Of a DNA stretch of 64,000 nucleotides, positions 28,619 to 37,400 are shown piece after piece. Source of the DNA: Micromonospora sp. C28SCA-DRY-2 (lineage in GTDB: Bacteria; Actinomycetota; Actinomycetes; Mycobacteriales; Micromonosporaceae); the NCBI RefSeq assembly GCF_030519475.1, contig NZ_JAUMKD010000004.1, positions 149,501 through 213,500 of the forward strand. The letters are read 5' to 3'. Made by a program: the position numbers and the translations under genes. The notes under the pieces were generated by a model that did no database searches, had not been told where the DNA came from, and saw only the letters and a program-made list of their open reading frames with translations. How positions within the stretch are numbered: the stretch's first letter is position 1; every line of letters begins with the position of its first letter.

Positions 28619-28939
28619 ATGGGCATGATCACTGACTGGCCGTCGCTGGCGGCATGTCAGAACGGGGACCCGGACGCGTTGTTCGTACAGGGCGCCGAAC
28701 AGAACGTGGCGAAGCGGATCTGCCGGAGCTGCCCAGTTCGGTACGAGTGCCTGGCCGACGCGCTGGACAACCGGATCGAGTTCGGTGTGTGGGGTGGCAT
28801 GACCGAACGCGAACGCCGCGCGCTGCTGCGCCGTCACCCGCAGGTGACGAGCTGGCGCAAGATGTTCGAGGCCGCGATGAAGAAGAACAGCAAGGACAAG
28901 GCCGGCAAGGACAAGATCCTGGTCACCGCCGCCGGCTGA
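28619..28939 (+). CDS. wblA: WhiB-family iron-sulfur regulator, WblA/WhiB4 type
   Basis: A 106-aa regulator. Four cysteines that hold a 4Fe-4S cluster are present: Cys14 in AACQ, then ICRSCPVRYEC. They are followed by the GVWGG turn and a basic C-terminal DNA-binding tail (ERERRALLRRHP). The DPDALFVQGAEQ and ADALDNRIEFGVWGGMTERERRALL segments are those of Streptomyces WblA and mycobacterial WhiB4, which control development, antibiotic production and redox response. The neighbourhood (PonA2-like PBP on one side, two ArsA-like ATPases on the other) is that of whiB4/wblA. GGGGGG lies about ten bases before ATG 28619. Confidence 0.92.
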   Translation: MGMITDWPSLAACQNGDPDALFVQGAEQNVAKRICRSCPVRYECLADALDNRIEFGVWGGMTERERRALLRRHPQVTSWRKMFEAAMKKNSKDKAGKDKILVTAAG

Positions 28940-29039
28940 CCACCACGCTCCGGGCCCGGCCGACCGCGAACGGTCCGGGCCCGACCGGTGGCCACGGCTC
29001 GGGCCGCCCGCCGCGGTGCGGCCCGGTGGCCGCCGCGGC

Positions 29040-30188
29040 TCAGGCCCGGCTGATCGCCGCGCCGATCGTTCGCAGCCCGTCGACGTCGTGCACGTCGGCG
29101 GGCTGCGCCGTCACCGACACCGCCGGTACCGCCGGGAACTCCTCGGTGAACCGTTGCGCGACCCGCTGCTCGCGGCGGGCCTGCTGGACCAGCGCCGCGT
29201 GCGCCCGCAGCACCTCCTCGGTGGCCTCGTGCCCGCCGAGGTCGGCCAGCCGCGCGGCGGCGGCCAGGCTCTCCGCCGCGTCCAGGTCGGGCGCCGCCGG
29301 CCGGTGCACCCGGTTGAGCACCAGGCCGGCCAGCGGCATCCGCTCCGCGCGCAGCCGGCCGGCGAAGTAGGCGGCCTCCCGGACCGCGTCCGGCTCGGGC
29401 GCCGCGACCAGCAGGAACGCCGTCTCCCGTGCCTGCAGGATGCGGTACGTCTGCTCGGCGCGCTGCCGGAACCCGCCGAACATCGAGTCGAGCGCGGCGA
29501 CGAAGCCGGAGAGGTCGGTCAGCAACTGCGCGCCGAGCACCTTCTGCACGACCTTGGAGAACATCCCGAACGACGCGGTGACCAGGCTGAACATGCTCCG
29601 CCCGCCGGTGCGCGCCGGGGCCAGCAGCAGCCGCAGCATCCGTCCGTCGAGGAACCGGGACAGCCGCGCCGGGGCGTCGAGGAAGTCCAGCGCCGACCGG
29701 GACGGCGGGGTGTCCACCACGATCAGGTCCCACTCGCCCCGGGCGTGCAACTGGCCGAGCTTCTCCATCGCCATGTACTCCTGCGTACCGGCGAAGGTCG
29801 AGCTCATCGCCTGGTAGAAGGGGTTGGCGAAGATCTCCGCCGCCTTCGCCCGGTCGGTGTGCTGGAGCACCACGTCGTCGAAGGTGCGCTTCATGTCGAG
29901 CATCATGGCGTGCAGCTCGCCGCCGCTCGCCTCGACGTCGATCCCCTTCACCTGGCGCGGGGTGTTGTCCAGCTCGGTGAGCCCGAGCGACTGGGCCAGC
30001 CGGCGCGCCGGGTCGATGGTGAGCACCACCGTACGGCGGCCGTGCTGCTCGGCGGCCCGGAGCGCGAGCGCGGCGGCGGTGGTCGTCTTACCCACCCCGC
30101 CCGCCCCGCAGCAGACCACGATGCGTACGCCGGGATCGGCGAGGATCTGGTCGACGTCCAGCTGCGGCGCCGCGTCTTCGGAAGGCAC
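29040..30188 (-). CDS. ArsA/Get3-like ATPase (Rv3680/BagB-like)
   Basis: A 382-aa cytosolic P-loop ATPase. The deviant Walker A GAGGVGKTT is near residue 33, the switch region VLTIDPARRLAQSLG follows, and VVDTPPSRSALDFLDAP is the Walker B/switch II part. Relatives drive membrane processes through partner proteins; the mycobacterial pair Rv3679-Rv3680 is linked to envelope and glycerol tolerance. No arsenite-binding Cys triad is seen, so arsenic export is unlikely. GTG 30188 was chosen because TACGCT ends six bases before it; TTG 30191 is the longer option. It lies beside a second ArsA-like gene. Confidence 0.92.
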   Translation of the reverse strand: MPSEDAAPQLDVDQILADPGVRIVVCCGAGGVGKTTTAAALALRAAEQHGRRTVVLTIDPARRLAQSLGLTELDNTPRQVKGIDVEASGGELHAMMLDMKRTFDDVVLQHTDRAKAAEIFANPFYQAMSSTFAGTQEYMAMEKLGQLHARGEWDLIVVDTPPSRSALDFLDAPARLSRFLDGRMLRLLLAPARTGGRSMFSLVTASFGMFSKVVQKVLGAQLLTDLSGFVAALDSMFGGFRQRAEQTYRILQARETAFLLVAAPEPDAVREAAYFAGRLRAERMPLAGLVLNRVHRPAAPDLDAAESLAAAARLADLGGHEATEEVLRAHAALVQQARREQRVAQRFTEEFPAVPAVSVTAQPADVHDVDGLRTIGAAISRA

Positions 30189-30194
30189 CAATCG

Positions 30195-30200
30195 AGCGTA
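30195..30200 (-). promoter_or_regulatory. Candidate leaderless -10 box (ArsA-like gene)
   Basis: TACGCT on the minus strand, followed by six bases and GTG 30188. It supports this start and a separate promoter for the second ATPase gene. Confidence 0.55.
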
Positions 30201-30245
30201 TCGGGCCGACTGGCTCCCCGTGCCGGTGCGGACGCCAGGTGTGAG

Positions 30246-31220
30246 TCAATCCGCCCGGACGAGCGCCTCCGCGAGCCGGTCCAGCCCGGCCCGGTCCACG
30301 CCCTCGGGCAGCAGCGGCAGCTCGATCAGCGGCAGGCCCAGCTCCACCAGGTCGGCCCGGAGCGAATCCTCCAGTTCACGACGGATGGTCTGGTCCTGGG
30401 CCTCGGCGTACAGCCCGGCCACGGTGTCCCGGTCGGCGGGCAGCCCGGCGGCGATCAGCCCCCGGCGCAGCTCGGCCTGGCTCACCACCCGGCCGGCCGG
30501 CAGCGGGGGCCGGGCGGCGTTGACGATCACCCGACCGACCGGGAAACCGAACGAGGTCAGCTCGGCGATCGCGTCGATCGTCTCCTGGACCGGCATCTCC
30601 TCGAGCAGGGTGACCACGTGCACAGCGGTCATCGGCGAGCGCAGCAGCGCGGAGACCCCCTCGCTCTGCGTCTTGATCGGCCCGACCTTGGCCAGCCGGG
30701 CGGTCTCGGCGGTGACGTTGAGGAACCGGCCGATCCGGCCGGTCGGCGGGGCGTCCAGCACCACCGCGTCGTACACCCGCCGCTGGCCGGCGGTGCGCGT
30801 GGTGGCCTCCTTCACCTTGCCGGTGAGCAGCACGTCGCGCAGGCCGGGGGCGATGGTGGTGGCGAAGTCGATGGCGCCGAACTTGCGCAGCGCCCGGCCG
30901 GCCGCGCCGAGCTTGTAGAACATGTCCAGGTACTCGAGCAGCGCCTCCTCGGCGTCCACCGCCAGCGCCCGCACCTCGCCGCCGCCCGGCACGTCGGCCA
31001 GGTGCCGTTCCTCGTACGGCAGTGGCTCGGTGTCGAAGAGCTGGGCGATGCCCTGCCGCCCCTCGACCTCGACCAGCAGGGTGCGCCGGCCGCCGGCGGC
31101 CAGCCCGAGGGCGAGCGCCGCCGCCACGCTGGTCTTGCCGGTGCCGCCCTTGCCGGTCACCACGTGGAGGCGGCCCGGCCATCCCTCGGCCGGGTCGGCC
31201 GGTCGCTCAGCTGCTCGCAC
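30246..31220 (-). CDS. ArsA/Get3-like ATPase (Rv3679/BagA-like)
   Basis: A 324-aa P-loop ATPase, paralogous to the next gene but shorter. The deviant Walker A is GKGGTGKTS at about residues 23-31; LLVEVEGRQGIAQLF replaces the usual DPAR switch; VVLDAPPTGRIGRFLNVT is the Walker B/switch II region. Two unequal ArsA-like subunits encoded in tandem suggest a heterodimer. It starts with GTG, with TAGGCT six bases upstream. Same strand and order as the mycobacterial pair, 57 bases before the second gene. Confidence 0.92.
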   Translation of the reverse strand: MRAAERPADPAEGWPGRLHVVTGKGGTGKTSVAAALALGLAAGGRRTLLVEVEGRQGIAQLFDTEPLPYEERHLADVPGGGEVRALAVDAEEALLEYLDMFYKLGAAGRALRKFGAIDFATTIAPGLRDVLLTGKVKEATTRTAGQRRVYDAVVLDAPPTGRIGRFLNVTAETARLAKVGPIKTQSEGVSALLRSPMTAVHVVTLLEEMPVQETIDAIAELTSFGFPVGRVIVNAARPPLPAGRVVSQAELRRGLIAAGLPADRDTVAGLYAEAQDQTIRRELEDSLRADLVELGLPLIELPLLPEGVDRAGLDRLAEALVRAD

Positions 31221-31226
31221 CCGTCG

Positions 31227-31232
31227 AGCCTA
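31227..31232 (-). promoter_or_regulatory. Candidate leaderless -10 box (first ArsA-like gene)
   Basis: TAGGCT on the minus strand, six bases before GTG 31220. The gap to the upstream gene's stop (31247) is only 26 bases, so this promoter is tucked between two same-strand genes. Confidence 0.55.
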
Positions 31233-31246
31233 TCCAGCGACGGCGC

Positions 31247-31843
31247 TCAGGCGACCTCGCAGACCCACCAACCGGTCTTCCGCACCACCGTGAAGCGCAG
31301 CTCCTGGTCGGCGACCTTCTCGTCCGCGGTCGTCATGGTCACCTTGGTGCTGACCGTGGCCCGGTCGCCGGTCTGGTTGTCCACGGTCGGCTTGGTCCAC
31401 CGGAACCGCGGGTTCTGGTGGGTGCCGACGTACTTCTCCACCTCGGCGACCTTGGCGGCGATCCGGTCGTCGTCCCGCGCCGCCGAGCAGACCAGGGTGG
31501 CCGCCTTGGCCGCGTCCCGGTCCTTGTAGACGGCGGTGAGGAACTCGTCGACAGCGACCGCCGGCTCCTTGGCGCCGGTGCCCGTCTCCGTGTCGCGCAG
31601 GGTGAAGAACGCCGCCGCGCCGCCGACGACGCAGAGCAGCAGCACCGCGGCGAGGGCGATCCCGGCGATCAGCAGGCCGCGCTTCTTCTTCGGGGCCACC
31701 GGGCCCTGGTACGGCGGGTACCCGGCCGGCGGCAGCGGGCTGGTGGCCGGGTCGGCGGTGGGAGCACCGGGCGGGACGGGCGGGACGGCCGGGCTCGGAG
31801 CCTGGGGCTGGCCGGCCGGCTCGCCGCTGGGTGGCTGGGTCAT
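31247..31843 (-). CDS. Single-pass membrane protein with Pro-rich N-terminus (DUF4878/Rv0361-like)
   Basis: A 198-aa protein. Residues 1-48 are a disordered Pro/Ala-rich cytosolic region ending in KKKRG; residues 54-76 (LLIAGIALAAVLLLCVVGGAAAFF) form one membrane helix. The outer domain (about 100 residues) has AVDEFLTAVYKDRDAAKAATLVC and a VVRKTGWWVCEVA end, with two Cys that could form a disulfide. This plan matches actinobacterial DUF4878-like extracellular domains of the NTF2 fold, whose ligand is unknown. GGGGGA precedes ATG 31843. Confidence 0.8.
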   Translation of the reverse strand: MTQPPSGEPAGQPQAPSPAVPPVPPGAPTADPATSPLPPAGYPPYQGPVAPKKKRGLLIAGIALAAVLLLCVVGGAAAFFTLRDTETGTGAKEPAVAVDEFLTAVYKDRDAAKAATLVCSAARDDDRIAAKVAEVEKYVGTHQNPRFRWTKPTVDNQTGDRATVSTKVTMTTADEKVADQELRFTVVRKTGWWVCEVA

Positions 31844-32151
31844 CTCGTCCCCCGGGGTGCGACGTCGTCACCGGAGGCGACGAGCGTGTGTGGCGCGGGC
31901 GGGCGAGCCCTGCGCGCTCGTCCGACCGGAAGGGTAGCGGTCCGCGCCGGATCGCGGGGGAGGGGCGGGCCGGTCGGGGCCGGACCCGACAGTCTGTCGC
32001 ATATGTGACTTTCGGTCACCTGTCGTGCGCGTCCTGTTTACGGGACTCGGGCCGCCGACCTACGTTCTGAGCTGCGCGGGGGGACCGGGCCGGGCGTCGG
32101 GCCCGGACCGGATGGCGATGACGTGACCAGGTACGACGCCCGGAGGCAGCG
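31844..32151. other. Divergent intergenic region with GTGAC/GTCAC palindrome
   Basis: No gene is supported. GTGAC TTTCG GTCAC at 32005-32019 is a perfect 5-bp inverted repeat with five-base spacer, a possible operator. TACGTT at 32061-32066 is a weak -10 candidate for the plus-strand gene. A near-perfect GGACCGGGCC/GGCCCGGACC hairpin follows at about 32082-32109. Confidence 0.45.
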
Positions 32152-32631
32152 ATGCGCGACGCGGACAACCACCCCCGAGCCCAGTTCCCGACGGGGCGCC
32201 TGTCCGGCCCCGGCTCGGCCGGGGAGGGGGAGGGGGTCGCCGCGGGCCTGCCGATCAACGAGCGGTCGTACCGGCGGATCGCCGAACCCGTCGAGGTGGT
32301 GCGGACGCTCGCCCGGCCCGCCGAGCGGACCCGGGACGACGACGAACCCGGCTACGTCATCCACCTGCCGATCCGGGTCGCCGACCTGGCCGCGGCGACC
32401 GCCCTGGCCGGCACGGTCGCCACCTCGCTCGGCTTCCTCGTCGAACTCGACGCCGGCGAGACCACCGTCTCCACCGCCGACGACCAGAACAACCGGCACC
32501 GGGTCTTCTGCGACCTGCTGCTGCCCGACCGCACCCGGTGCCCCCAGCGGTACGAGCACAGCGGCCCGTGCGGCGACCTGCCGAGCGCCCCGGAGCAGCG
32601 TCCCGCACCCCGGCCGGCCGCCGGACCGTAG
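32152..32631 (+). CDS. Hypothetical protein with possible C-terminal metal knuckle
   Basis: A 159-aa soluble protein that I do not recognise. The first 45 residues are variable and Gly-rich. Residues 60-105 look like a small alpha/beta unit (GYVIHLPIRVADLAAATALA). The segment near residues 119-142 reads HRVFCDLLLPDRTRCPQRYE then HSGPCG, spacing one His and three Cys as in small zinc-binding knuckles (H-x3-C-x8-C-x5-H-x3-C). The Pro-rich tail follows. ATG 32152 has GGAGG nine bases upstream. The DUF4177 gene follows after 44 bases. Confidence 0.65.
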   Translation: MRDADNHPRAQFPTGRLSGPGSAGEGEGVAAGLPINERSYRRIAEPVEVVRTLARPAERTRDDDEPGYVIHLPIRVADLAAATALAGTVATSLGFLVELDAGETTVSTADDQNNRHRVFCDLLLPDRTRCPQRYEHSGPCGDLPSAPEQRPAPRPAAGP

Positions 32632-32675
32632 GCTGTCCCTCGAAGTGTCAATGCCACCGAGGGAGCCCTCCACCG

Positions 32676-32831
32676 ATGCAGAAGTGGGAATACGCCACGG
32701 TCCCGCTGCTGGTCCACGCGACCAAGCAGATCCTCGACAACTGGGGCGAGGACGGGTGGGAACTCGTCGCCGTGATCCCCGGCCCGAACCCGGACCAGCT
32801 GGTCGCCTACCTGAAGCGGCCGAAGGCATGA
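32676..32831 (+). CDS. DUF4177 small protein
   Basis: A 51-aa protein whose whole length, MQKWEYATVPLL...DNWGEDGWELVAVIPG, is a DUF4177 domain (W-E-Y ... G-x-x-G-W-E-L). The function is unknown. ATG 32676 is preceded by GAGGGAG, and TAGGCT at 32632-32637 is a likely -10 box. A DUF4177 gene lies next to the ridA-like gene in mycobacteria too (Rv3678A), so it belongs to the conserved block. Its stop codon lies in the first bases of a repeat element. Confidence 0.9.
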   Translation: MQKWEYATVPLLVHATKQILDNWGEDGWELVAVIPGPNPDQLVAYLKRPKA

Positions 32832-32990
32832 GCGAGCGGAGCGAGCGAATCATCGGGCTCAGCGCACTGGTGCCTCATGCCGGCACTGCTCACGGTCCGA
32901 TCCCCGGCCGAGGCCGTGTCGACGCCGCGGGATACGCCGACGCGGCCGGGCCTCGGACCGTTCGGCGGAGCGGAGTGCCGGCATGAGCAA
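32829..32990. repeat. Stem-loop element beginning with GAGCGAGCGGAGCGAGCG
   Basis: The spacer between the DUF4177 and ridA genes opens with TGAGCGAGCGGAGCGAGCG, whose first TGA is the DUF4177 stop. It contains a 14-bp inverted repeat, CTCATGCCGGCACT (32874-32887) with AGTGCCGGCATGAG (32974-32987), extended by matching ACGGTCCGA and CCCCGGCCG blocks inside. The right arm includes the ridA start codon at 32983, so the stem could hide it. I know similar GAGCGAGCGGAGCGAGCG spacers from other Micromonosporaceae genomes. Confidence 0.65.
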
Positions 32991-33444
32991 CGGTCCGCAC
33001 GCGAAGCTCGCCGAGCTCGGGCTCACGCTGCCCGAGGTGGTGCCCCCGGTGGCCAGCTACGTGCCGGCCGTGCAGTCCGGGCAGCACGTCTACGTCTCCG
33101 GCCAGTTGCCGATGGCCGAGGGGAAGCTGCTGGCGACCGGCAAGGTGGGCGCCGGGGTCTCCGCCGACCAGGCCAAGGACCTCGCCCAACGCTGCGCGCT
33201 GAACGCGCTGGCCGCGATCGACTCGCTGGTCGGCCTGGAGAACGTCGTCAAGATCGTGAAGCTCACCGGCTTCGTCGCCTCGGCTCCCGGGTTCACCGGC
33301 CAGCCGGGGGTCATCAACGGCGCCTCCGACCTCTTCGGAGCGGTCTTCGGCGAGGCCGGCCGGCACGCCCGCAGCGCGGTCGGCGTCGCCGAGCTGCCGC
33401 TCGACGCCCCGGTCGAGGTCGAGGTCATCGTCGAGGTCGCCTGA
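32983..33444 (+). CDS. RidA/YjgF-family protein (Rv3678c-like)
   Basis: A 153-aa protein of the long RidA subgroup. Typical features are PPVASYVPAVQSGQHVYVSG near residues 19-38, QLPMAEGKLLATGKVG, and the LENVVKIVKLTGFVAS helix-strand segment. The usual imine-binding Arg of classic RidA (CTVFL...R..C.P) is not evident, so deamination of reactive imines is less certain for this subgroup. The start codon lies in the right arm of a stem-loop element, which may limit translation. A 5'-gene spacing of 151 bases and a repeat after the stop set it apart as its own unit. Confidence 0.88.
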   Translation: MSNGPHAKLAELGLTLPEVVPPVASYVPAVQSGQHVYVSGQLPMAEGKLLATGKVGAGVSADQAKDLAQRCALNALAAIDSLVGLENVVKIVKLTGFVASAPGFTGQPGVINGASDLFGAVFGEAGRHARSAVGVAELPLDAPVEVEVIVEVA

Positions 33445-33452
33445 CCAGCACA

Positions 33453-33536
33453 CTCCCCGCGATCCTGCGCCGCCCGGCCGGGCAAAAGCCGTGAAGCGGC
33501 AGGTATCCCGGGCCGATCGCGCAAGATCGCGGGGAG
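33453..33536. repeat. Long inverted repeat (GATCTTG family, copy D)
   Basis: CTCCCCGCGATCCTGCGC (33453-33470) pairs with GCGCAAGATCGCGGGGAG (33519-33536) with one mismatch over 18 bases. A CCGGCCGGG core and a second short hairpin lie inside. It starts nine bases after the ridA stop, so it probably terminates that gene. The core matches copy A. Confidence 0.8.
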
Positions 33537-33551
33537 TTGCCGTCGGGGCCG

Positions 33552-33557
33552 TACGAT
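33552..33557 (+). promoter_or_regulatory. Candidate leaderless -10 box (MBL hydrolase)
   Basis: TACGAT, seven bases before ATG 33565, with no ribosome-binding site between them. The -35 region would fall inside the preceding inverted repeat. Confidence 0.6.
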
Positions 33558-33564
33558 CGCAGCC

Positions 33565-34401
33565 ATGACCGGGCACTTCACGGCGCCGGCGGCCGCCCTC
33601 GCGGACGAGCTGCCGGACTGGGTGACGCTGCTGCGCGCCCCGAACCCGGGGCCGATGACGCTCGACGGCACCAACACCTGGCTGCTGCGCGCGCCCGGGG
33701 CGGACCGGGCGGTGGTGGTCGACCCGGGCCCGGCCGACGAGGAGCACCTGTCCCGGATCGCGGCGCACGGCCCGGTCGCGTTCGTGCTGATCACGCACGG
33801 GCACGGCGACCACACCGAGGGCGCCCGCCGGCTGGCCGAGCTGCTCGGCGGGGTGCCGGTCCGCGCCGCCGACCCGGCGCACACCGTCGACGGGCCGCCG
33901 CTGGCCGGGCCGGGCGACCGGATCGACGGCGCCGGCCTGGGCATCCGGCTGCTGCCCACGCCCGGGCACACCGGCGACTCGGTCTGCTTCCTGGTCGAGC
34001 ACGCCGACGAGCGGGCGGTCCTCACCGGCGACACCATCCTGGGCCGGGGCACCACCGTGGTGGCCCACCCGGACGGGCACCTCGGGGACTACCTGACCAG
34101 CCTGGAACTGCTCAGCACGTACCGGGGGATCCCGGCGCTGCCGGGCCACGGTCCGGCGCTGGCCGACTGCGGCGCCGCCGCCGAGTTCTACCTCGCCCAC
34201 CGCCGCGCCCGGCTCGACCAGGTCCGGGCCGCGGTCGACGCCGGCGCCCGCACCCCGGCCGAGGTGGTCGCCGCGGTCTACGCGGACGTGGACCGGTCGC
34301 TGTGGTGGGCCGCCGAGTGGTCGGTCCGCGCCCAGCTGGAACATCTCGGGGTCGACGCCGGGGAATCCGACCCCGGGGTGAGCGGGTTGGAGCAAGCGTG
34401 A
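33565..34401 (+). CDS. Metallo-beta-lactamase-fold hydrolase (Rv3677c-like)
   Basis: A 278-aa hydrolase of the MBL fold, glyoxalase II-like group. The zinc motif LITHGHGDHTEG is near residues 75-86 (H-x-H-x-D-H), followed by LLPTPGHTGDSVCFL, VLTGDTILGRGTT and LPGHGP with the last metal His. The C-terminal helical region, DQVRAAVDAGARTPAEVVAAVY, is that of LACTB2-like proteins. The substrate is unknown. The gene overlaps the next start by GTGA, so the large cyclase gene is read from the same transcript. Confidence 0.92.
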   Translation: MTGHFTAPAAALADELPDWVTLLRAPNPGPMTLDGTNTWLLRAPGADRAVVVDPGPADEEHLSRIAAHGPVAFVLITHGHGDHTEGARRLAELLGGVPVRAADPAHTVDGPPLAGPGDRIDGAGLGIRLLPTPGHTGDSVCFLVEHADERAVLTGDTILGRGTTVVAHPDGHLGDYLTSLELLSTYRGIPALPGHGPALADCGAAAEFYLAHRRARLDQVRAAVDAGARTPAEVVAAVYADVDRSLWWAAEWSVRAQLEHLGVDAGESDPGVSGLEQA

Positions 34402-37400
34402 CCTGCCCGGTGTGCGGAACCGTCGCCGTACCCGGCGCCCGGTTCTGCCACAACTGCGGGGCCGCCCTGCCGGCCGCCGCGACGCTGCCGGCGGCCGAGC
34501 GCCGGGTGGTCACCGTGCTCTTCGGTGACCTGTCCGACTTCACCTCCTGGTCGGAGGACCTCGACCCCGAGCGGGTCGGCGCGGTCACCGACCGGGTGCT
34601 GGCCGCGCTGGCCGGCGCGGTGAAGACCTTCGGCGGGCACGTCGACAAGCTGACCGGTGACGGGATCATGGCGGTCTTCGGCGCGCCGGTGGCGCACGAG
34701 GACGACGCCGAGCGGGCGGTCCGCGCCGCGCTCTCCATGCAGCGCGCGGTCCGCCGGGTGCTCGACGACGAGCGCGGCGGCGGCGCTCCGCTCGGCCTGC
34801 GGGTCGGCCTCAACACCGGCGACGTGATCGCCGGCATCCAGGCCGCCATCGAGTACACGGTCATCGGCGACACCGTGAACACCGCCGCCCGGCTCGCCGA
34901 CGCCGCCGCCGTGGGCGCGATCTACGCCGGGGCGCGCACCTCCGCCGCCACCCGGCACGTCGCCTCCTGGCGGGCACTGCGTCCGCTGCGGCTCAAGGGC
35001 AAGCGGGAGCCGGTCGAGGCGTACGAGCTGCTCGGTCTCCTGGACGCTCCGGGCACCCGGTCGGGCCTCGGCGACGAGGCGCCGTTCGTGGGCCGGGAGA
35101 CCGAGATCGGCCGGGTCGCCGGCCGGCTCGCCGAGGTGATCGACCGGGGCGAGCCCCGGGTGCTGCTGATGACCGCCGAGGCGGGGATCGGCAAGTCCCG
35201 GTTCGCCGCCGAGGTGGAACGCCTCGCCGCCGGCTACGACGTGGGCGCCGGCCGGTACGCCGCGCACACCGGCGCCCGGGTGCTCTCGGTGCGCTGTGCC
35301 GCGTTCGGCGAACGGCGCCGGCTCGCCCCGCTGGCCGACCTGGTCCGGGCCGCGGTCGGCCTGCCCGGCGACGCCGCCACCGCGGTCACCCGGCCGGCCG
35401 TGGAGGAGCGGCTGCGTCGGCTCGGGCAGCGGCTCGGCCGCACCGGCGAACCGGTCCCGATCGCCAGCGACCAGCTGCTGGCCCTGCTCGGCTACGCCGA
35501 ACTGCCCGCCGGCGGGCCGAGCGAGCAGGGCGAGTGGGGCGCCACCCAGCCGCCCGTCGACGCCGACGCGGTGCCGAACGCGGTCGCCGACCTGCTCAGC
35601 GCGCTCGCCCAGGAGGCGCCGCTGGTGATCGTCGTGGACGACCTGCACGACGCCACCGCCGAGACCATCCGGTCCCTCGGGGTCACCCTGTCCCGGCTCG
35701 CCGGGCCGGTGCTGGTACTGCTGCTGGGCCGGCCGGAGCTGGTGCGGACCGCGGGCGCGCTGACCCGGGTGGCCGACGCCGAGGTGCACGCGCTGCCGCC
35801 GCTGCGCGGCGCCGACGCCGCCCGGCTGCTCACCAGCTACCTGGGCGGCGGCAAGCTGCCCCAGGCGGACGCCGACCGGCTGCTCGCCACCGCCCAGGGC
35901 AACCCGTTCTACCTGGCCGAACTGGTCACCCTGCTGATGGAGCGCGGGGCGCTGACCGCGGTGGCCGACCGGAGCGCCCCGAGCCCGGGGCGCTGGCGGC
36001 TGGTGCCCGGCTCGCTGGGCAGCCGGCTGCTCTCCCGCGACCTGGCCGCCGTGCTGGCGGCCCGGATCGACGCGCTGCCGGCCGAGGCGCGCTCGGTGCT
36101 GCGGGACGCCGCGGTGGTCGGCGACACCGTGCCGGAGGGCGCGCTGGAGGCGCTGCGCGAACAGCGCGCCGGGCTGGCCGGCCGGCCCGCGGCGGTGGCC
36201 GCGGTCGAGCTGGAGCGGGCCGTCGAGGAGCTGCTGCAACGGCGGATGCTGCACCGCACCCGCACCGGCTACGCCTTCGCCACCCCGCTGATGCGGGAGG
36301 CCGCGTACGCCGGGGTGAGCAAGGCCGAGCTGGCCGAGCGGCACGCCGCGCTGGCCCGCTGGGCGAGCCTCGCACCGGCGGACGGTTCGGCGCCGCCGGG
36401 CGGGTTCACCGAGCCGGCCCGGGACGACTTCGTGGCCGAACACGTGGAGCGGGCGGCCGCGCTGGCCGACGCCGTCGGGCTGCGGCCGGACGCGCCGGCC
36501 CGCGCGGTGGTGCCGCTCGGCGTGGCCGCGCTCGGCCGGGCCGCCCGCCGGTCCCTGCACCTCGGTGAGCCGGCGCTGGCCGTCGAGTACGCAGACCGGG
36601 CCGCCGAACTCGGCCGGGACGGGGTGCCGCCGGCCGACCGGGTGGTACACGCCCGGGCGCTGCTCCAGGTCGGCCGGCCCGCCGACGCGCTCGCCTTCGC
36701 CGAGAAGATCGCCGCGAACGCCGGCGACGAGGCGGGGGTGCGCGCCAGCGCGCTGCTGCTCGCCGGTCAGGCGCACCAGACCATGGGCGACCAGGCGCGG
36801 GCGGAGTCCTGCTGGCACGAGGCGTTGCAGGTGGCCACCGCCGCCGACCTGCCCGCGCTGCGCGCGTCGGCGATGCGCCGGCTGGGGATGGCCGACTTCA
36901 TCGCCGGGCGGCTGGGCCAGGCGAGCAGCCGGCTGGCCGCCTCGTACCAGGTCAGCCGGGCGGTGGGCGACCGCCGGGGGCAGGCCTGGTCGTTGCAGAA
37001 CCTGGCCTGGGTGACCACCACCCGGGGCGACTTCGCCGGCGCGGACGCGGTGCTCGGCCGGGCCGCCCGGCTCTTCGCCGAGCTGAAGGACCCGTACGGG
37101 CGGGCCTGGCTGCGCGGCACCACCGCGTTCGCCCGGCTGCTCGCCGGCCGGCTCCGGGAGGCGGACCGGTTGGCGCGGGTCTTCCTGCCCTTCGGCGAGC
37201 GGGTCGGCGAGGCGTGGGCGGTCGGGACCCTCCGCGCGGTCGAGGCGTTCGCCACCGCGGAACTCGGCGAGCTGGCCGACGCGGACCGGGAGGCCCGCCG
37301 GGCGTACCGGGAGTTCGCCGCCGCCTCCGACGACTGGGGACGCGGGTTCGCGCTGGTCGTCCGGGGGGTGGTGGCCCGTGGGCTGGGCGAGCCGGAGCAC

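Noticed and set aside
32005-32019. GTGAC/GTCAC palindrome as a Crp binding site
   Set aside because: The halves GTGA and TCAC are seven bases apart, while Crp sites have six. It may be an operator for something else, so it is noted only as a palindrome.
32831-32985. Short frame beginning MSERSERIIGLSA in the spacer before ridA
   Set aside because: It is the translation of the GAGCGAGCGGAGCGAGCG repeat element, has no ribosome-binding site of its own, and runs through the stem-loop; it is probably not a gene.
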